Shown one piece after another: positions 21,925-32,149 of a DNA stretch of 64,000 nt (positions are counted from its first letter, which is position 1; the number at the start of each line of letters is the position of its first letter). Source of the stretch: Antedon mediterranea. Taxonomy: Eukaryota > Echinodermata > Crinoidea > Comatulida > Antedonidae. Both the position numbers and the translations under genes were made by a program. Under the pieces are notes generated by a model. It did not search any database. It saw only the letters and a program-made list of their open reading frames with translations, and was not told where the DNA came from. Where the stretch lies: NCBI RefSeq assembly GCF_964355755.1, contig NC_092672.1, positions 15,684,501 to 15,748,500 on the forward strand. The letters run 5' to 3'.

Positions 21925-23065
21925 TCTGATGGCTTTAATGTTCTTTTAAATCGGTTGTCGGCGGAGCTTGTGGATTCGATAGAAAAGACCGCAAACAGAG
22001 CACTGAAGTCCTACCTTTACAAGCATGCCAGAAGGAAATCGCTGCACACAGATACATGTTTAGGTTTACGGGCATCGATAGTGAGTGGTACTATTTGTGC
22101 AGCAGGGAAATAGAAATAAAAGGAGTCACATCAACAACATAGAGCATGGAAGCAGGTCCATGAAGGTGTGGATGGCGTATGGTGTTGTTGCAGGACAAAA
22201 TCTACTTTTGAGTAAATTCTGTGTGCCTTCGAAGCTACCCAATTTAATTCATAACCAAGATACAACGTCTGATTAAAATAAATCAAGTATCATCGATTGC
22301 AGTAAAAGCAAGAATACAAGCCAAGACATCTCATGAAGAACAAGCTGATATAAAAGACGACGAACAAATAGAAAGAGAAGAAAGTCCTGGCACCCTCAGC
22401 AAACTGTTCTTTTGTCGAGAACAAGGTTGCATTAGGTCATATCAGAGGTACTCTTCCCTAGAGAAACACTTAGATTATGAAAATCACAAGAACGCACTAG
22501 AACATGAAACACTTTATGACAGGGCAATGAAATTAATCAACACAACTAGAAGAGGGTACTTCTAAAAATCCAGAACCAACAAGAACCAACGATTTGCCAC
22601 GGTTTGACATTGGCCCCAAACTGCAAATGGGCTGGGCGTTAAAGTCCTCTGCAAAAAAATCCCGATTTTCTGTACCACAGAAAACCTACCTTATTCATGT
22701 TTTTGACGCTGGAGAGCAGACGGGACAGAAAGCTGATCCATGTGATGTCTCACGAGAGATGAGATCGGCCAGGCACAGCGATGGTTCACATCTATTTAGT
22801 AGCAAGACTAAATTTTTAACAGCAGATTGCAAGTTTTTTCTCACACTTGGCTAAAAAAAGGAGGACAGATGCAGCCGTTCATGATGATGATGATGACGAA
22901 GATGATGATTACGATAGTAATGAAGATGGTGACGAAGTCGAAGAAAATGGAGACGATTCAAAAACGGAAAAGGAAAGAGAAATTCAACTTTTGTCGCAAA
23001 CCGTACTGGACACAATAGACTTGCAGCATCCAATAATGTTTGAATGCATAATATTTGTGAACTGA
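21925..23065 (+). pseudogene. decayed C2H2-finger protein carried by the long-TIR element
   Basis: Plus-strand pieces in order: SAELVDSIEKTANRALKSYL (from 21960), a broken middle, then an ATG-less open frame 22267-22566 ending in FFCREQGCIRSYQRYSSLEK followed by HLDYENHKNALEHETLYDRA, a C-x4-C-x12-H-x5-H zinc finger. After a stop: PRFDIGPKLQMGWALKSS, RFSVPQKTYLIHVFDAGEQT, GQKADPCDVSREMRSAR, SDGSHLF, KFLTADCKFF, then an Asp/Glu run (about residues 7-45 of the 22847 frame). I recall a similar GWALK...FS..QK.YL..F..GE.TG.KADP layout in predicted invertebrate proteins with a single C2H2 finger, but cannot name a family or function. Stops and frame changes show it is dead. Confidence 0.6.
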
Positions 23066-23929
23066 AAGCTCAAGAAAAACTCTCCAGATTCTCTTTGCCA
23101 ATGTTGCAAGAAATGTGTACTTCTCTTGAACTTGATACCACAGATATAACCATAAAGCGCAAGAAGCCATACATTGATTTGCTGGGAAAGATGGTTTCCA
23201 TGTGCAGTGTGATTAGGTAGCAATGAAGGTAAAACTATGTCTGTAAGAATTCTTTAAAATAACAATTTAATATGTGGGACGATTCTGTAAATTTTTAATA
23301 AAGCGAAGGGATGAAACAATGGTTTACAAGTTTACCAACAAGTTATTGTTTAGGCTACGAATTATTATGAAATTTCGCACGAGCACATGAACGTTATCGG
23401 ATGTCACCATTCTACTCATTTGCATAACAACAGAGTTCAGTGAACATTTGCGTTAACGTACTTGCTCGTTTTGATTTCGCGCTTCGATGGGAAGTGTAGA
23501 ACGCAACGCATGTGTAGCGCACGCAACATACGCCACACGTATTAAAACAAATCATGGAATACCTTGGGTTTAGCCTAGCCAGGCATGTTTAATCATGTTT
23601 TGGTTAACGTTTTCATTTACGCTATTTTTTAAAAATAAGGTTGGAAAATAGCGTTAACGTGCTTGTGCGAATACTCCCTATATGAGAAGATAAGAACATT
23701 ATCAGCCTGTTTTCCACTAGGCGAAATTATTCGCGCAAATCAAACAGTTTCGCGTATACGCGCACGTCAAAGGGAACACTTTGTTGATAAAAATAAACTG
23801 CACATGCGCGCGTATAGTGCAAAAAATAATAATATTATTATTATTATATTATAATAATAATAAGAATAAATTCACCTGGAAAATATAATAGGTGATGAAG
23901 CTAAGCGAGTTATAATATTGAGCTCAGAT

Positions 23930-24675
23930 AGTAATTGCTTAATTTCATGGGTCAGTCGTTTAAATTTGACTAGAAATTTATTTTTAGATGTTTATATATT
24001 AAAACGTAATTCCAAATTATTCAGGACCTTTCAGTTTACCTTTAAAGCTTGTTTCTCGTAGTAAAATTTACCTTAAATCTGTAAATAGAGAACAATAGGT
24101 ACATCTGATTGATCTTGCCGACAGATAAAATCTTTGAATTTCTTACAACTTTGTGGCTCTGGCGCGGAGCGGAAAATAGTTTCCCCAAATTGTTTTTACT
24201 TGATTCATAAATATTAGTATCTAAACAGTAGATTGACGATTTTTTTATTAAAAAAAAATTCGTCGCACATGAAAAAAAACCCGTTTGTTTTTACCCTACT
24301 TTTTAAGAGTTTTATATACGCTAATTAGTAATTAATTAGTAAAAATATTAGAATTTCATTTAATTTTTTGAAACTTTACTAAATTATTGTCAAGATGCTA
24401 GTTAACGTAAGTGTAAAATATTAAAACGCTATGTTGCAAAATTTGGCTTCCAGAGGCTGTTACACTTAATGTAAATTATACACCAAAAGTTAACAAAATT
24501 GGCCGAAAATCGTTATTTTTTCGATTTTCTCGAAAACTAAGCGATATTTTACAAAACAAACTACACATCAGGTTTACTTACATCAAGGTCTACCAATGTG
24601 CAAAATATGAGCCAATTCGAAATTTTGACCCTTGCCACTAAATTACGAATATGTCTGATTTTTGGTGACAAGCAC
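23930..24675 (-). repeat. right inverted arm of the 3.8-kb element
   Basis: Reverse complement of the left arm, diverged by substitutions and small indels, including a GTTGCAAAATTTGGCTTCC/GGAAGCCAAACGTAGCAAC difference. Confidence 0.85.
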
Positions 24676-26015
24676 TCTTACAATTTTAGATGTTGAGAAT
24701 TATAGAACAAAAATAAATATTAGAAAATTATGAAAAAAGGGTGGATAACAGAAAAGAAATATTATAATGTTCTGATTCTAAGAACAGTAACATTGATAAA
24801 ATCACATAATGCAAAATAAATATATATATATAAACAAAAGTGAGAATAACAATGAAATAGTTATTATTATTATTAGAAATAATTGTATTAATCTGTTGAA
24901 GATGAAATGAATAAATAGTGGTTAACGCCACAAAAGAGAGAAAAAAAAAATTTATATCTGATCACGAATCAATTTCTTTTCATTTAAGATTTTATAAGTG
25001 TAAACATTCGATTTTTTTAAATTTACGGGACCCACAACGTGTTTTAATTTTTTAGTATGATGAAAATGAATGAATTGAGCAAATAAATATAGGATTTGGA
25101 AGAACATTTGGCACATAGAAGCGCAGTGTGCGCGCTCTTTAAATTGTTAAACTTTGACGAAAGAGATGACAAAAATACTTTTTAACTTCTTCTACTGGCC
25201 ATATGATGACGTCTAGGCATTCATTTTTTATGAATTCATATCTACATTGCATCTGCTTTCATAATTAATTATAATCATCAACGGGTCACCTTTTATTATG
25301 AAGAGCTGTAAGATGTTCAATATACTGTCTAGGTGAAATTACACGACCTACGTTATTCAAGTTTTTACGCGTGATGACGTCATAAAAATGGTGTCCACTC
25401 ATAAGATAATTAATTTCAGTAAGCACTTATTGACATTTGAGGAAAAATCGAGTCCAAATAAACAAGATGCACTTTGTTGAATGTGATCTATGACGAAAGA
25501 GAAAAAACCTAATTTTTCAATTAATGTGGTCATTAGATGTCGTGACAAAATGTTGTACGTCGAATGTATACATGAATTCATATCTACAATTCAATGGCTT
25601 TCAGAATAATTTACAACAATTGGGGGTCAATGTGCATTTTAATATAAACTTATTTTCGCTTTAAAAATGCCTTACAATCTTTGCTAAGGATGGTGATTAG
25701 AAGCAAAGATCTTATAGCCGAAGGCTAGATCTCCAATTTTATCGCAGTTAGAAAGGTATTCTCCATGGAGACCCAACAAGATGGCGGCTGCAACAAACCA
25801 TTCGATACGCCCCTACGCAGCCACGCAGTAAGTATTTTTTACATTCTCCATCACCGTAACGATACGAATTCTATATGATCCTCGTATACAAAAATTACTA
25901 GAAATTATTCATTCCATTGTGATAAACAATATTATATTAAATTTATAAAAACTTTAACTGTGCTTTAATAAGAATATTTGTTTATTTTGGACTTAGGCCT
26001 ACCTGTGCAACACGC
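24676..26015. other. no gene; one ~340-bp diverged duplication
   Basis: The phrase TGAATTCATATCTACA followed by CAT/CAATGGCTTTC, ATAATT and a GGGTCA block occurs at about 25230 and 25570, and TGATGACGTC motifs at 25203 and 25370 also repeat. This indicates an old tandem duplication. A CpG-bearing stretch with AAGATGGCGGCTGC sits at 25780. No coding potential. Confidence 0.45.
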
Positions 26016-26017
26016 TA

Positions 26018-26098
26018 AAAAATTAAAGACGTGTTCAAATTTAGGGTGTTGTATAAACACAGCCACAACACCCTTTGAACACGTCTTTAATTTTTAGG
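26018..26098. repeat. 35-bp-arm hairpin
   Basis: Left arm AAAAAATTAAAGACGTGTTC plus AAATTTAGGGTGTTGT, a 12-base loop (ATAAACACAGCC), then the reverse complement ACAACACCCTTTGAACACGT plus CTTTAATTTTTA. Pairing is nearly perfect. It could be a very short MITE or a stem-loop transcript; there is no evidence of expression. Confidence 0.8.
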
Positions 26099-26443
26099 GC
26101 CAAGGTAGGCTAAACTCCCAAAAAACTTGGCAGTTATACATTAAATTATCATACTGTACCATGTTATACCGTAGTTCCTAAATCCAAGTTGTATTTTCCT
26201 CATGTACAATATACTCATATGCATTATGATCATTAATGAGTTTATTAAGGATCTACTTTGTTTAAAATTTAGTTTCTTCAGTAATAGATTTTTTGAGCAG
26301 CTTTGAAATATGGAAAAAACTTTGCTACATTTTGCCAAATTATGTCAACATTTCATTAGCGTTGAATCGGTTAAAATACGCACAAAACAAAATTATATAT
26401 TAGATTTGGTCAAAACACATACTTTTAGTGTAACGGGTGGTCA

Positions 26444-26601
26444 AAACAATATCTTGTGGACACTTCCAACACTTCAACATCAACCGGGAATCCACGAACA
26501 TTTTAAGGATTCAGCCAAGTAGCCTTGTAAGCCTGTTGAATATGCGTGTAATAGCGTGTTGTATAAATGGGTGTGTTGGAAGTGTCCTCAGGGTATTGTT
26601 T
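26444..26601. mobile_element. 158-bp inverted-repeat MITE
   Basis: Left end AAACAATATCTTGTGGACAC TTCCAACAC; right end is the reverse complement with two differences (GTGTTGGAAGTGTCC, CAGGGTATTGTTT). Arms are about 29 bp. It abuts the TTAA-flanked element starting at 26603, so the two may share a border or one inserted at the tip of the other. Confidence 0.7.
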
Positions 26602-26602
26602 A

Positions 26603-27150
26603 AAGATGTATTGTCCCTTGAAACACAAAAAAATGATGGTCAAAATATTCTAAATTTAAAGTGGCCATATCAAAGTAATATTAAAGTTACTCACTTTAAG
26701 TCGAAAATTTAAGCCAAAAACAACAAGTTTACGTAATTAACAGGTAAATTAGTTTGATTACATTTCATCTGGAAAATCGTCACGAGCGAAAGTAAACAAA
26801 GATTTCAAACCATGAGTACGCATTATGCATATGCTAAATTAGGATTGTTTACAACTCGTCACGGTTAAGAAGGTATTTTCACACAGATCATGAGGAAGTT
26901 TTATGATTATGCATACAGAGTAGCCAAACAAGCGCATTTCATTATTAGATATGTTTGGATTGAAAACTTTGACTGGAAGTCAAAGTTATTTTTTTAACAC
27001 AAAAACGTCTGTATTTCAGTAAAAAAATTTAGTTTTCGAAAAATTTTTGGTGATAGTTAATAACTATTATGATACTTCAAAATGACCCACATTTTTTCGA
27101 AATCTTTTATTTTTTATTTTTTTGGAATTAGTCAAAGGGACAATACATCT
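26603..27150. mobile_element. 548-bp TTAA-flanked MITE
   Basis: TTAA at 26599-26602 and 27151-27154 flank ends reading AGATGTATTGTCCCTTTGA-like on both sides in inverted orientation (right end GGGACAATACATCT). TTAA duplications are known from piggyBac and Kolobok elements; the tip AGATGT does not fit the usual piggyBac CCY start, so Kolobok-like is my inference. No coding capacity. A second, larger member lies at 33995-35826. Confidence 0.8.
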
Positions 27151-27154
27151 TTAA

Positions 27155-27640
27155 CTTCTCGTTAAATAAAAGTATGTGCTGTGAAAATGTTGACAAAATC
27201 TTTAACCGATTTAGCGCTTAACCTTAATCCTAATCAAATGTTAAGCGCTAAATCTATTTGTAGGCCTAGCTGGTAAACAGTAATAACGTACGAACATTAA
27301 TTGTGTAATAAAAAATATTAAAGAATACAAGAATGAACAATACTTATTTTATCTTATAATATCTATGTTTACAGTTTAAAGTTAGTTGTTTTCATCTGTC
27401 TTGATTTTACAACATCCTTCTATTTTGGTAATTATTTATTATGCATTAATTCAAAGTCATGTAGATTGTATGTGCAATAATATCACTTTATCATTAGATT
27501 TTATGAAAATGCAATGTACGGTTAACTGAATAAAACAATTTGGAGTCTGCTGTTATTATTCATAACAAAATGTAATAAAAACCTAAAAAGAATTAAAACA
27601 AAAACAACTGAATTAATTAAATTTCAGTATATATCCGGCC
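27155..27640. other. no feature seen
   Basis: AT-rich. Contains TTAGCGCTTAACC / GTTAAGCGCTAAATC, a short inverted pair at 27211-27255, but no larger structure. Confidence 0.4.
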
Positions 27641-27644
27641 GTTA

Positions 27645-27720
27645 AAGGCCCAGTGGTCTAATGGTTAGGGCAACTGCATATCAAGTAAACAGTCCGAGTC
27701 TCGGTTAGGGTGACTTTTTC
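27645..27720 (+). repeat. tRNA-derived SINE-like fragment
   Basis: GCCCAGTGGTCTAATGGTTA matches a polymerase III box A layout, followed by CTGCATATCAAG and a degenerate box B (GTCCGAGTCTC). The acceptor and T stems do not pair, so it is not a functional tRNA. The same unit is at 55785, and both copies sit near an ATTTCAGTATAT...CCGG phrase. Confidence 0.6.
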
Positions 27721-27789
27721 TCATTCTCACAGACTGCCTCCTCTTTATCGTTTCAATATTAACCACCATTTAAACTGGTTTTTTAGTTC

Positions 27790-27882
27790 CATTCCAAAAA
27801 AAAACGAAAAGCTAAATCAAAACGGTAAAATAGCCAGAAAAATTAGCAGAGGTTTTGGGCAACACTAGCCCTTCATCAGTGC
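27790..27882 (-). mobile_element. Penelope-like 3' coding tail remnant (tentative)
   Basis: On the minus strand the sequence reads CTGATGAAGGGCTAGTGTTG, translating to DEGLVLPK/E-like residues, then [10 protein letters not shown]. The phrase (T)DEGLV.P.. is common just after the GIY-YIG domain of Penelope-like retroelements. Only about 30 codons remain, so the call is weak. Confidence 0.35.
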
Positions 27883-27887
27883 AAGAG

Positions 27888-27909
27888 ATATATATATATC
27901 TATATATAT

Positions 27910-28003
<94 letters not shown>

Positions 28004-28028
28004 CTAAATCAAAAAAATATATATATGT
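27888..28028. repeat. long (AT)n microsatellite
   Basis: About 115 bases of nearly pure AT/TA with three GATATA interruptions. It is flanked on both sides by AAGCTAAATCAAAA (27810 and 28002), suggesting expansion between a small direct duplication. It lies about 30 bases beyond the stop codon of the receptor gene. Confidence 0.95.
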
Positions 28029-28056
28029 GCTGCATTAGTGGCTGGATCTCAATGGA

Positions 28057-29364
28057 TTATGTCTTTTTGCTTTCTTCTATTTCTGCATACAATGATATGG
28101 AATCTTTATCTAAGTCCATAGGAACTTGTGCACCTATTGACCTCTTCCATTTACCTTCAACAGCTCTTCTCATTGTGGCTACACTGTCCTTTGGTTCAAA
28201 ATAAACATCCGGTTGTGGCACTCTTTGTCCCATGTAATCTAAAGACTGGTGTCGTCTCGAATAAAGAAGAAAGATACACAATAGAAGTGTCATCATACTT
28301 GCCAGAAGTAACAAAAATGCACCAGTTACTGATAAAATAGTAGTATATGAAGTTACAGGTTGAGGTTTGTTTGTGCCAAATGTGCTAAAGTATATAGGTG
28401 TAGTCAATTTTGAGTGTTGTTTTACAATTGTTATGCTTATAGCTTTTGTGCTTTTCCCTACAGCATTTGTAGCATAACAAGTTAATTTAATGGTTAAATC
28501 ATGGCTGTTGAATGGCATCACACGTATCGCTTGTCCACCATTTTCAATTTTAAATTGATTTTGTCGTAAATCTGTAATCCATCCATATTTACTCACATCT
28601 GGATTGCCATCAGCATTACAAACAAAAACATTTTCTGTTCCTATTTCAAGTTTTGAATCTCCTCCTATACTTATAATAGGTGAATATTTAACATTTAAAG
28701 GCCCAAATGTACATTGCCTTGTCTCTGTCCCGAGAACACCTGAGGTAAGTTGACATGTAATTGTTACCCCATTATCATTCTTTGATGCTACAAACGAATA
28801 CTCTATAATAATGTCTTCCGATTTTCGAGCATCAGTAATTAGGCTAAAACTGTTATTCCATCTCATATCTAAACGAATATCGGCATTAGTTTTCTCAGAC
28901 TCGCATTGCAAGTGAACAAGTTGACCTACTTTAATTTCTGGCAAATCATTACATTTTGGGTACTCTTTTTTTGGTATGCGTATAACAACCAGCGAACTAG
29001 CCGTATGAAGTATTCTTCGTTCACCTTGATAAACATTACATTCATATTTATAGTTTTCATCATGTACTTCAACTGAAGTTATTGTTAGCCCGCTATTTTG
29101 CTCAATCTTAAAACGGCTATCAAGTTGAATTTCTTTTGAAACATTTGTCTTCTTGTTTATACGAAACCATTTAAATGAATGAATATCTTGAAATGTATCA
29201 ATCTTGCATGAAAACAATGCTTCTCCATTCTCTGGCACTTTAACTACTTTTTGTGGAAAGCTTGTAAATCTTACAGCATGTGATACAAGAAATAAAAGAC
29301 TGAAGCCGGTTGTGATTGTAGTCCTATGAATATAACTCATCATGGTTTTCTGGTTGTCATGCAC
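28057..29364 (-). CDS. Ig-superfamily receptor with ITIM-like tail
   Basis: 435-codon uninterrupted frame, the best cellular gene here. Residues 10-30 form a signal peptide (ITTGFSLLFLVSHA). Ig domain 1, about 34-128: Cys53, Trp66, Tyr107-x-Cys109. Ig domain 2, about 131-225: Cys154, Trp169, Cys204, with an extra Cys138/Cys218 pair. Ig domain 3, about 228-314: Cys249, Trp262, Cys296. Sequons at Asn74 and Asn170. Transmembrane helix about 342-368. The 67-residue tail has Tyr377, Tyr388 and Tyr426; SLYAEI at 424-429 fits the ITIM consensus (S/I/V/L)xYxx(I/V/L), which in known receptors recruits SH2 phosphatases once phosphorylated. Surface adhesion or inhibitory immune receptor is inference. 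No intron interrupts the domains, unusual for Ig genes, so a retrogene or one large exon is possible. Met1 or Met8/9 could be the start. Confidence 0.88.
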   Translation of the reverse strand: MHDNQKTMMSYIHRTTITTGFSLLFLVSHAVRFTSFPQKVVKVPENGEALFSCKIDTFQDIHSFKWFRINKKTNVSKEIQLDSRFKIEQNSGLTITSVEVHDENYKYECNVYQGERRILHTASSLVVIRIPKKEYPKCNDLPEIKVGQLVHLQCESEKTNADIRLDMRWNNSFSLITDARKSEDIIIEYSFVASKNDNGVTITCQLTSGVLGTETRQCTFGPLNVKYSPIISIGGDSKLEIGTENVFVCNADGNPDVSKYGWITDLRQNQFKIENGGQAIRVMPFNSHDLTIKLTCYATNAVGKSTKAISITIVKQHSKLTTPIYFSTFGTNKPQPVTSYTTILSVTGAFLLLLASMMTLLLCIFLLYSRRHQSLDYMGQRVPQPDVYFEPKDSVATMRRAVEGKWKRSIGAQVPMDLDKDSISLYAEIEESKKT

Positions 29365-29564
29365 ACTTCTTGTACTACTTTTACTGAAGTAATACGTTGC
29401 TGTTCAACCAGATCAGATCGAGCACTGACTGACAGAAGAAATTACTGCTCCACAAAACGAACTCATCTCAGAAATAAGCTAACATTTTATCACAGAGTTG
29501 TGAAGTTTATTAGCTTATTGAAGCATGCAAAGAAACTACCAACCCAATTGTAATAATGAATATA

Positions 29565-29724
29565 GCGCCACTGTTGGTTATTGTCATTCAGCTTGTATCA
29601 AGGTGTTCCGGCTGACTGATTTTTTGAATTGAAACGTCAGAAGGTATGAAAGCACAGTCCAAAGAGGGAGCTATAACATTTTAACAATACATCAAACCAT
29701 AGAAAAGAGTCGTTTTTATTTTAC
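29565..29724. other. 5' flank of the receptor ORF, no clear promoter
   Basis: On the receptor's upstream side I see no strong TATA box or initiator in a convincing position. The region is moderately AT-rich and holds no coding content. Confidence 0.3.
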
Positions 29725-29880
29725 AGATATTGCCTGCTTAGAGGTTAAATATAAGATTTGACATCCCCGAGGGAATGATATTTTGTTCGAGGGAATATAT
29801 ACAAATATATTTCTCGAGAACATAATATCATTCCCAAGGGGTTATCAAATATATAAAAGGCGATATCTGTTATATTACAT
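29725..29880. repeat. 156-bp imperfect palindrome upstream of the receptor
   Basis: ACAGATATTGCCT at the left pairs with AGGCGATATCTGT at the right, and ATTTGACATCCCCGAGGGAA TGATATTTTGTTCGAGGGAA pairs with TTTCTCGAGAACATAATATC ATTCCCAAGGGGTTATCAAAT; the loop is TATATACAAATATA. Probably a MITE. It lies about 360 bp upstream of the receptor start, so it could influence transcription, but that is speculation. Confidence 0.75.
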
Positions 29881-30289
29881 ATCTACTGCTGGGTCGGATG
29901 TAGATTAGGCCACCTTTGTAATAAGCCTGCCTACTTGTGGATTCACCTTACCTTGTGAAGAATAATATACAGATAATTACTAATTAATGATTCACTTAGA
30001 CCTAGGTCGTTTAAATAAACAGAATAATTTACATCAATAAGCCTACATTAATGATAATAATATTACGTATTATCATGGAGATACTCCATGGTATTATCAG
30101 ATAGGCCGAATAAATAATAATTCGTCTTCTTCGCGAGGAGAGCCGAATCACCGGATGTCCAGCGTGCCGCGCGTACCAGGTTACTACCGTGAGTATTAAC
30201 CAATCACAAACGGTCTTTCATCACAACTAGGGAGGGCTAACAACAAATGAGGGCGCTATGTATGCATAGTTTAAATAGTTTAGTTGTTT

Positions 30290-30375
30290 AAGCAAGTTCC
30301 GTGGCGCAGCGGATAAAACGTTGTCTTGTGATGGTGTGAACAAATCATCGCGAATTCAAGTCTCAGTAGATGAAT
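30290..30375 (+). repeat. tRNA-like SINE head
   Basis: TTCCGTGGCGCAGCGGATAA gives a box A-like TGGCGCAGCGG and, about 40 bases later, CGCGAATTCAAGTCTC as a diverged box B. Stems do not close into a cloverleaf. The SINE tail may run to about 30590 but cannot be bounded. Confidence 0.45.
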
Positions 30376-30599
30376 TTTGTTTAGTATTGCCACACACGAA
30401 AATGACAGTCAATATCATCGTACTCGAGGATATATACTATTTACGATCTTCGAAGTGCACTTCAAGAAGTGTGCCACTGTTTCAAATCTCCCACACACAC
30501 ACAGCGTCACGTGTGTCACGCCTAGATTGAAGTTAATTATATGGCTACTGAAGAACGCAATTAAAAGTATACAGATATATAATATTAGAAACTGAATGT

Positions 30600-32140
30600 C
30601 TTTATTTCTTTATCCGCCGGTCACTTCTTCGTGACTTGTTCACTACCACTAACAATCCAATCATACATAAACATTCATGTGTATACTCGGCTTGGTTTAC
30701 TACAAATGGTGGTCAGACAGTTACGTATTGGTACCAACTTCAGCCCAACGGGCAGCACTACAAACAAACGTTAACGTTTAATTGTTACAGTTATCTACGT
30801 TAGCACAGAAGTACATTGTAGCCTATACATTATCGTTATTACAAGTATATAGTATTACAAGTATATAGTACTAAAATAAATGAGTACCTTACTTAAAATG
30901 GTCAATCTGTATTATTGAGGTGTGACACCTCCCTTCTCTATAAGGTTGATGTGAGGTGTACTTAACACATTCCTCAGCAATTCTTATATACGGTAATACA
31001 CCTGACTAGTTCTATGCAAATTACCCTTTGCGTTTAACTTTTGATACCCGTCACTTTTGACTGTGACAATTCGTAAAGAGAAGAATAGAATATAGTTCCA
31101 TAGTTTTTGAATTGTACGAAAATCTTATCAAGTTAGTGGAATAATTAAAAAAGATTTTTCCAAAAAAGATATAAGTACAGTATTAGGACTAACGGTGTTA
31201 TTAATAAGATTTCTTAAATCCGTTGCCAGACACATTTGTTGTTTGTAAAAATAGATAAGTTGATTATACTTGTAATATGTACAGTTAATTGGAAGAATAC
31301 TATTGTTTTATTCATAATTTAGATCAAGAATAGGCACTTACTAACCACATTCGCATATACGCATTTCATACATGGTTAGTGATTTCTATAAATATTTCTC
31401 AAACATTTATGCATTGTGTGAAAACTTGCCGCATCCCCATATACATTCCAGATAAAAGAAAATCTCATTCATAATGTAATACTATATAGTAAAAGTTTTA
31501 ATTCACAACATTATCTTAGCAGTTTTATGTGTTGGCATTGAATTGTAACTAGTCTATTGATGAAATTTATATATAATATAAGCATTTGAATAAAGAGTTT
31601 TATTATTCGTACAAAAACATGTTTCATTAGCTTATTCCAGGTATTGATAAACTTTATATAATTTCTTCAATTCAAATATGTTAAGCCAGTTTATCTGCTA
31701 AATGATCCTAAAATGGATGTTGATTTAAATTACGTTGACTCATAAGAAAGTGCGTAGGCCTAAACAATCTTTAAAATAATGTGTATTGTGATTGTATGAT
31801 TTGATACTTTCCCACTTGACATCTACTTCTACAAGTGGTCCCAATTGATCCGGGCAAAAGCAATGTATTATCATGCTCTATTTTTTCCCTCAAAATTACA
31901 TTTCTGGTAAAAAATCCGAATTGTTTATTCATTCAATACTTTTTTATTTTGGATTTAGGAGTTCTAAATCTGGCCACTTTGGTACTTGATAATTGACCTT
32001 CAATCGTTGATATATAAAGTTTGTGGTACACCACGTATATTGTTCTAAAAAAACTGTTGAGTTTGTCAACGTTTCGATCAATATGCTTTGTTCATCCTCC
32101 TGATTTCGCCATGCAAACCTTCAAACAATATATGACCTTC
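30600..32140. other. no gene recognised
   Basis: About 1.5 kb of AT-rich DNA without supported ORFs, long repeats or terminal structures. A tiny direct repeat ACAAGTATATAGTA occurs at 30840. Confidence 0.4.
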
Positions 32141-32149
32141 AGTCCTTAG

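Larger units (their letters stand above)
20877..24675. mobile_element. 3.8-kb DNA element with ~740-bp terminal inverted repeats
   Basis: Left arm 20877-21610 and right arm 23930-24675 are reverse complements across almost their whole length, for example GTGGCAAGGGTCAAAATTTC near the tips, AATCGAAAAATAACGATTTT, CGCTCCGCGCCAGAGCCACA and CCTATTGTTCTCTATTTA. Small indels occur, but the order is maintained. Between them lie a decayed ORF with a C2H2 finger and an acidic segment, and a CpG-rich 600-bp stretch with ACGCGCACGTC-type motifs. Tips near GTCACYAAAAATCARACAT are the outermost similarity. The target duplication is not certain. No DDE motif can be read, so the superfamily is open. Confidence 0.85.

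Noticed and set aside
22827-23018. Met-rich and His-rich short ORFs over 22830-23030
   Set aside because: They are other frames of the GATGAT-rich stretch that encodes the Asp/Glu run; no independent support.
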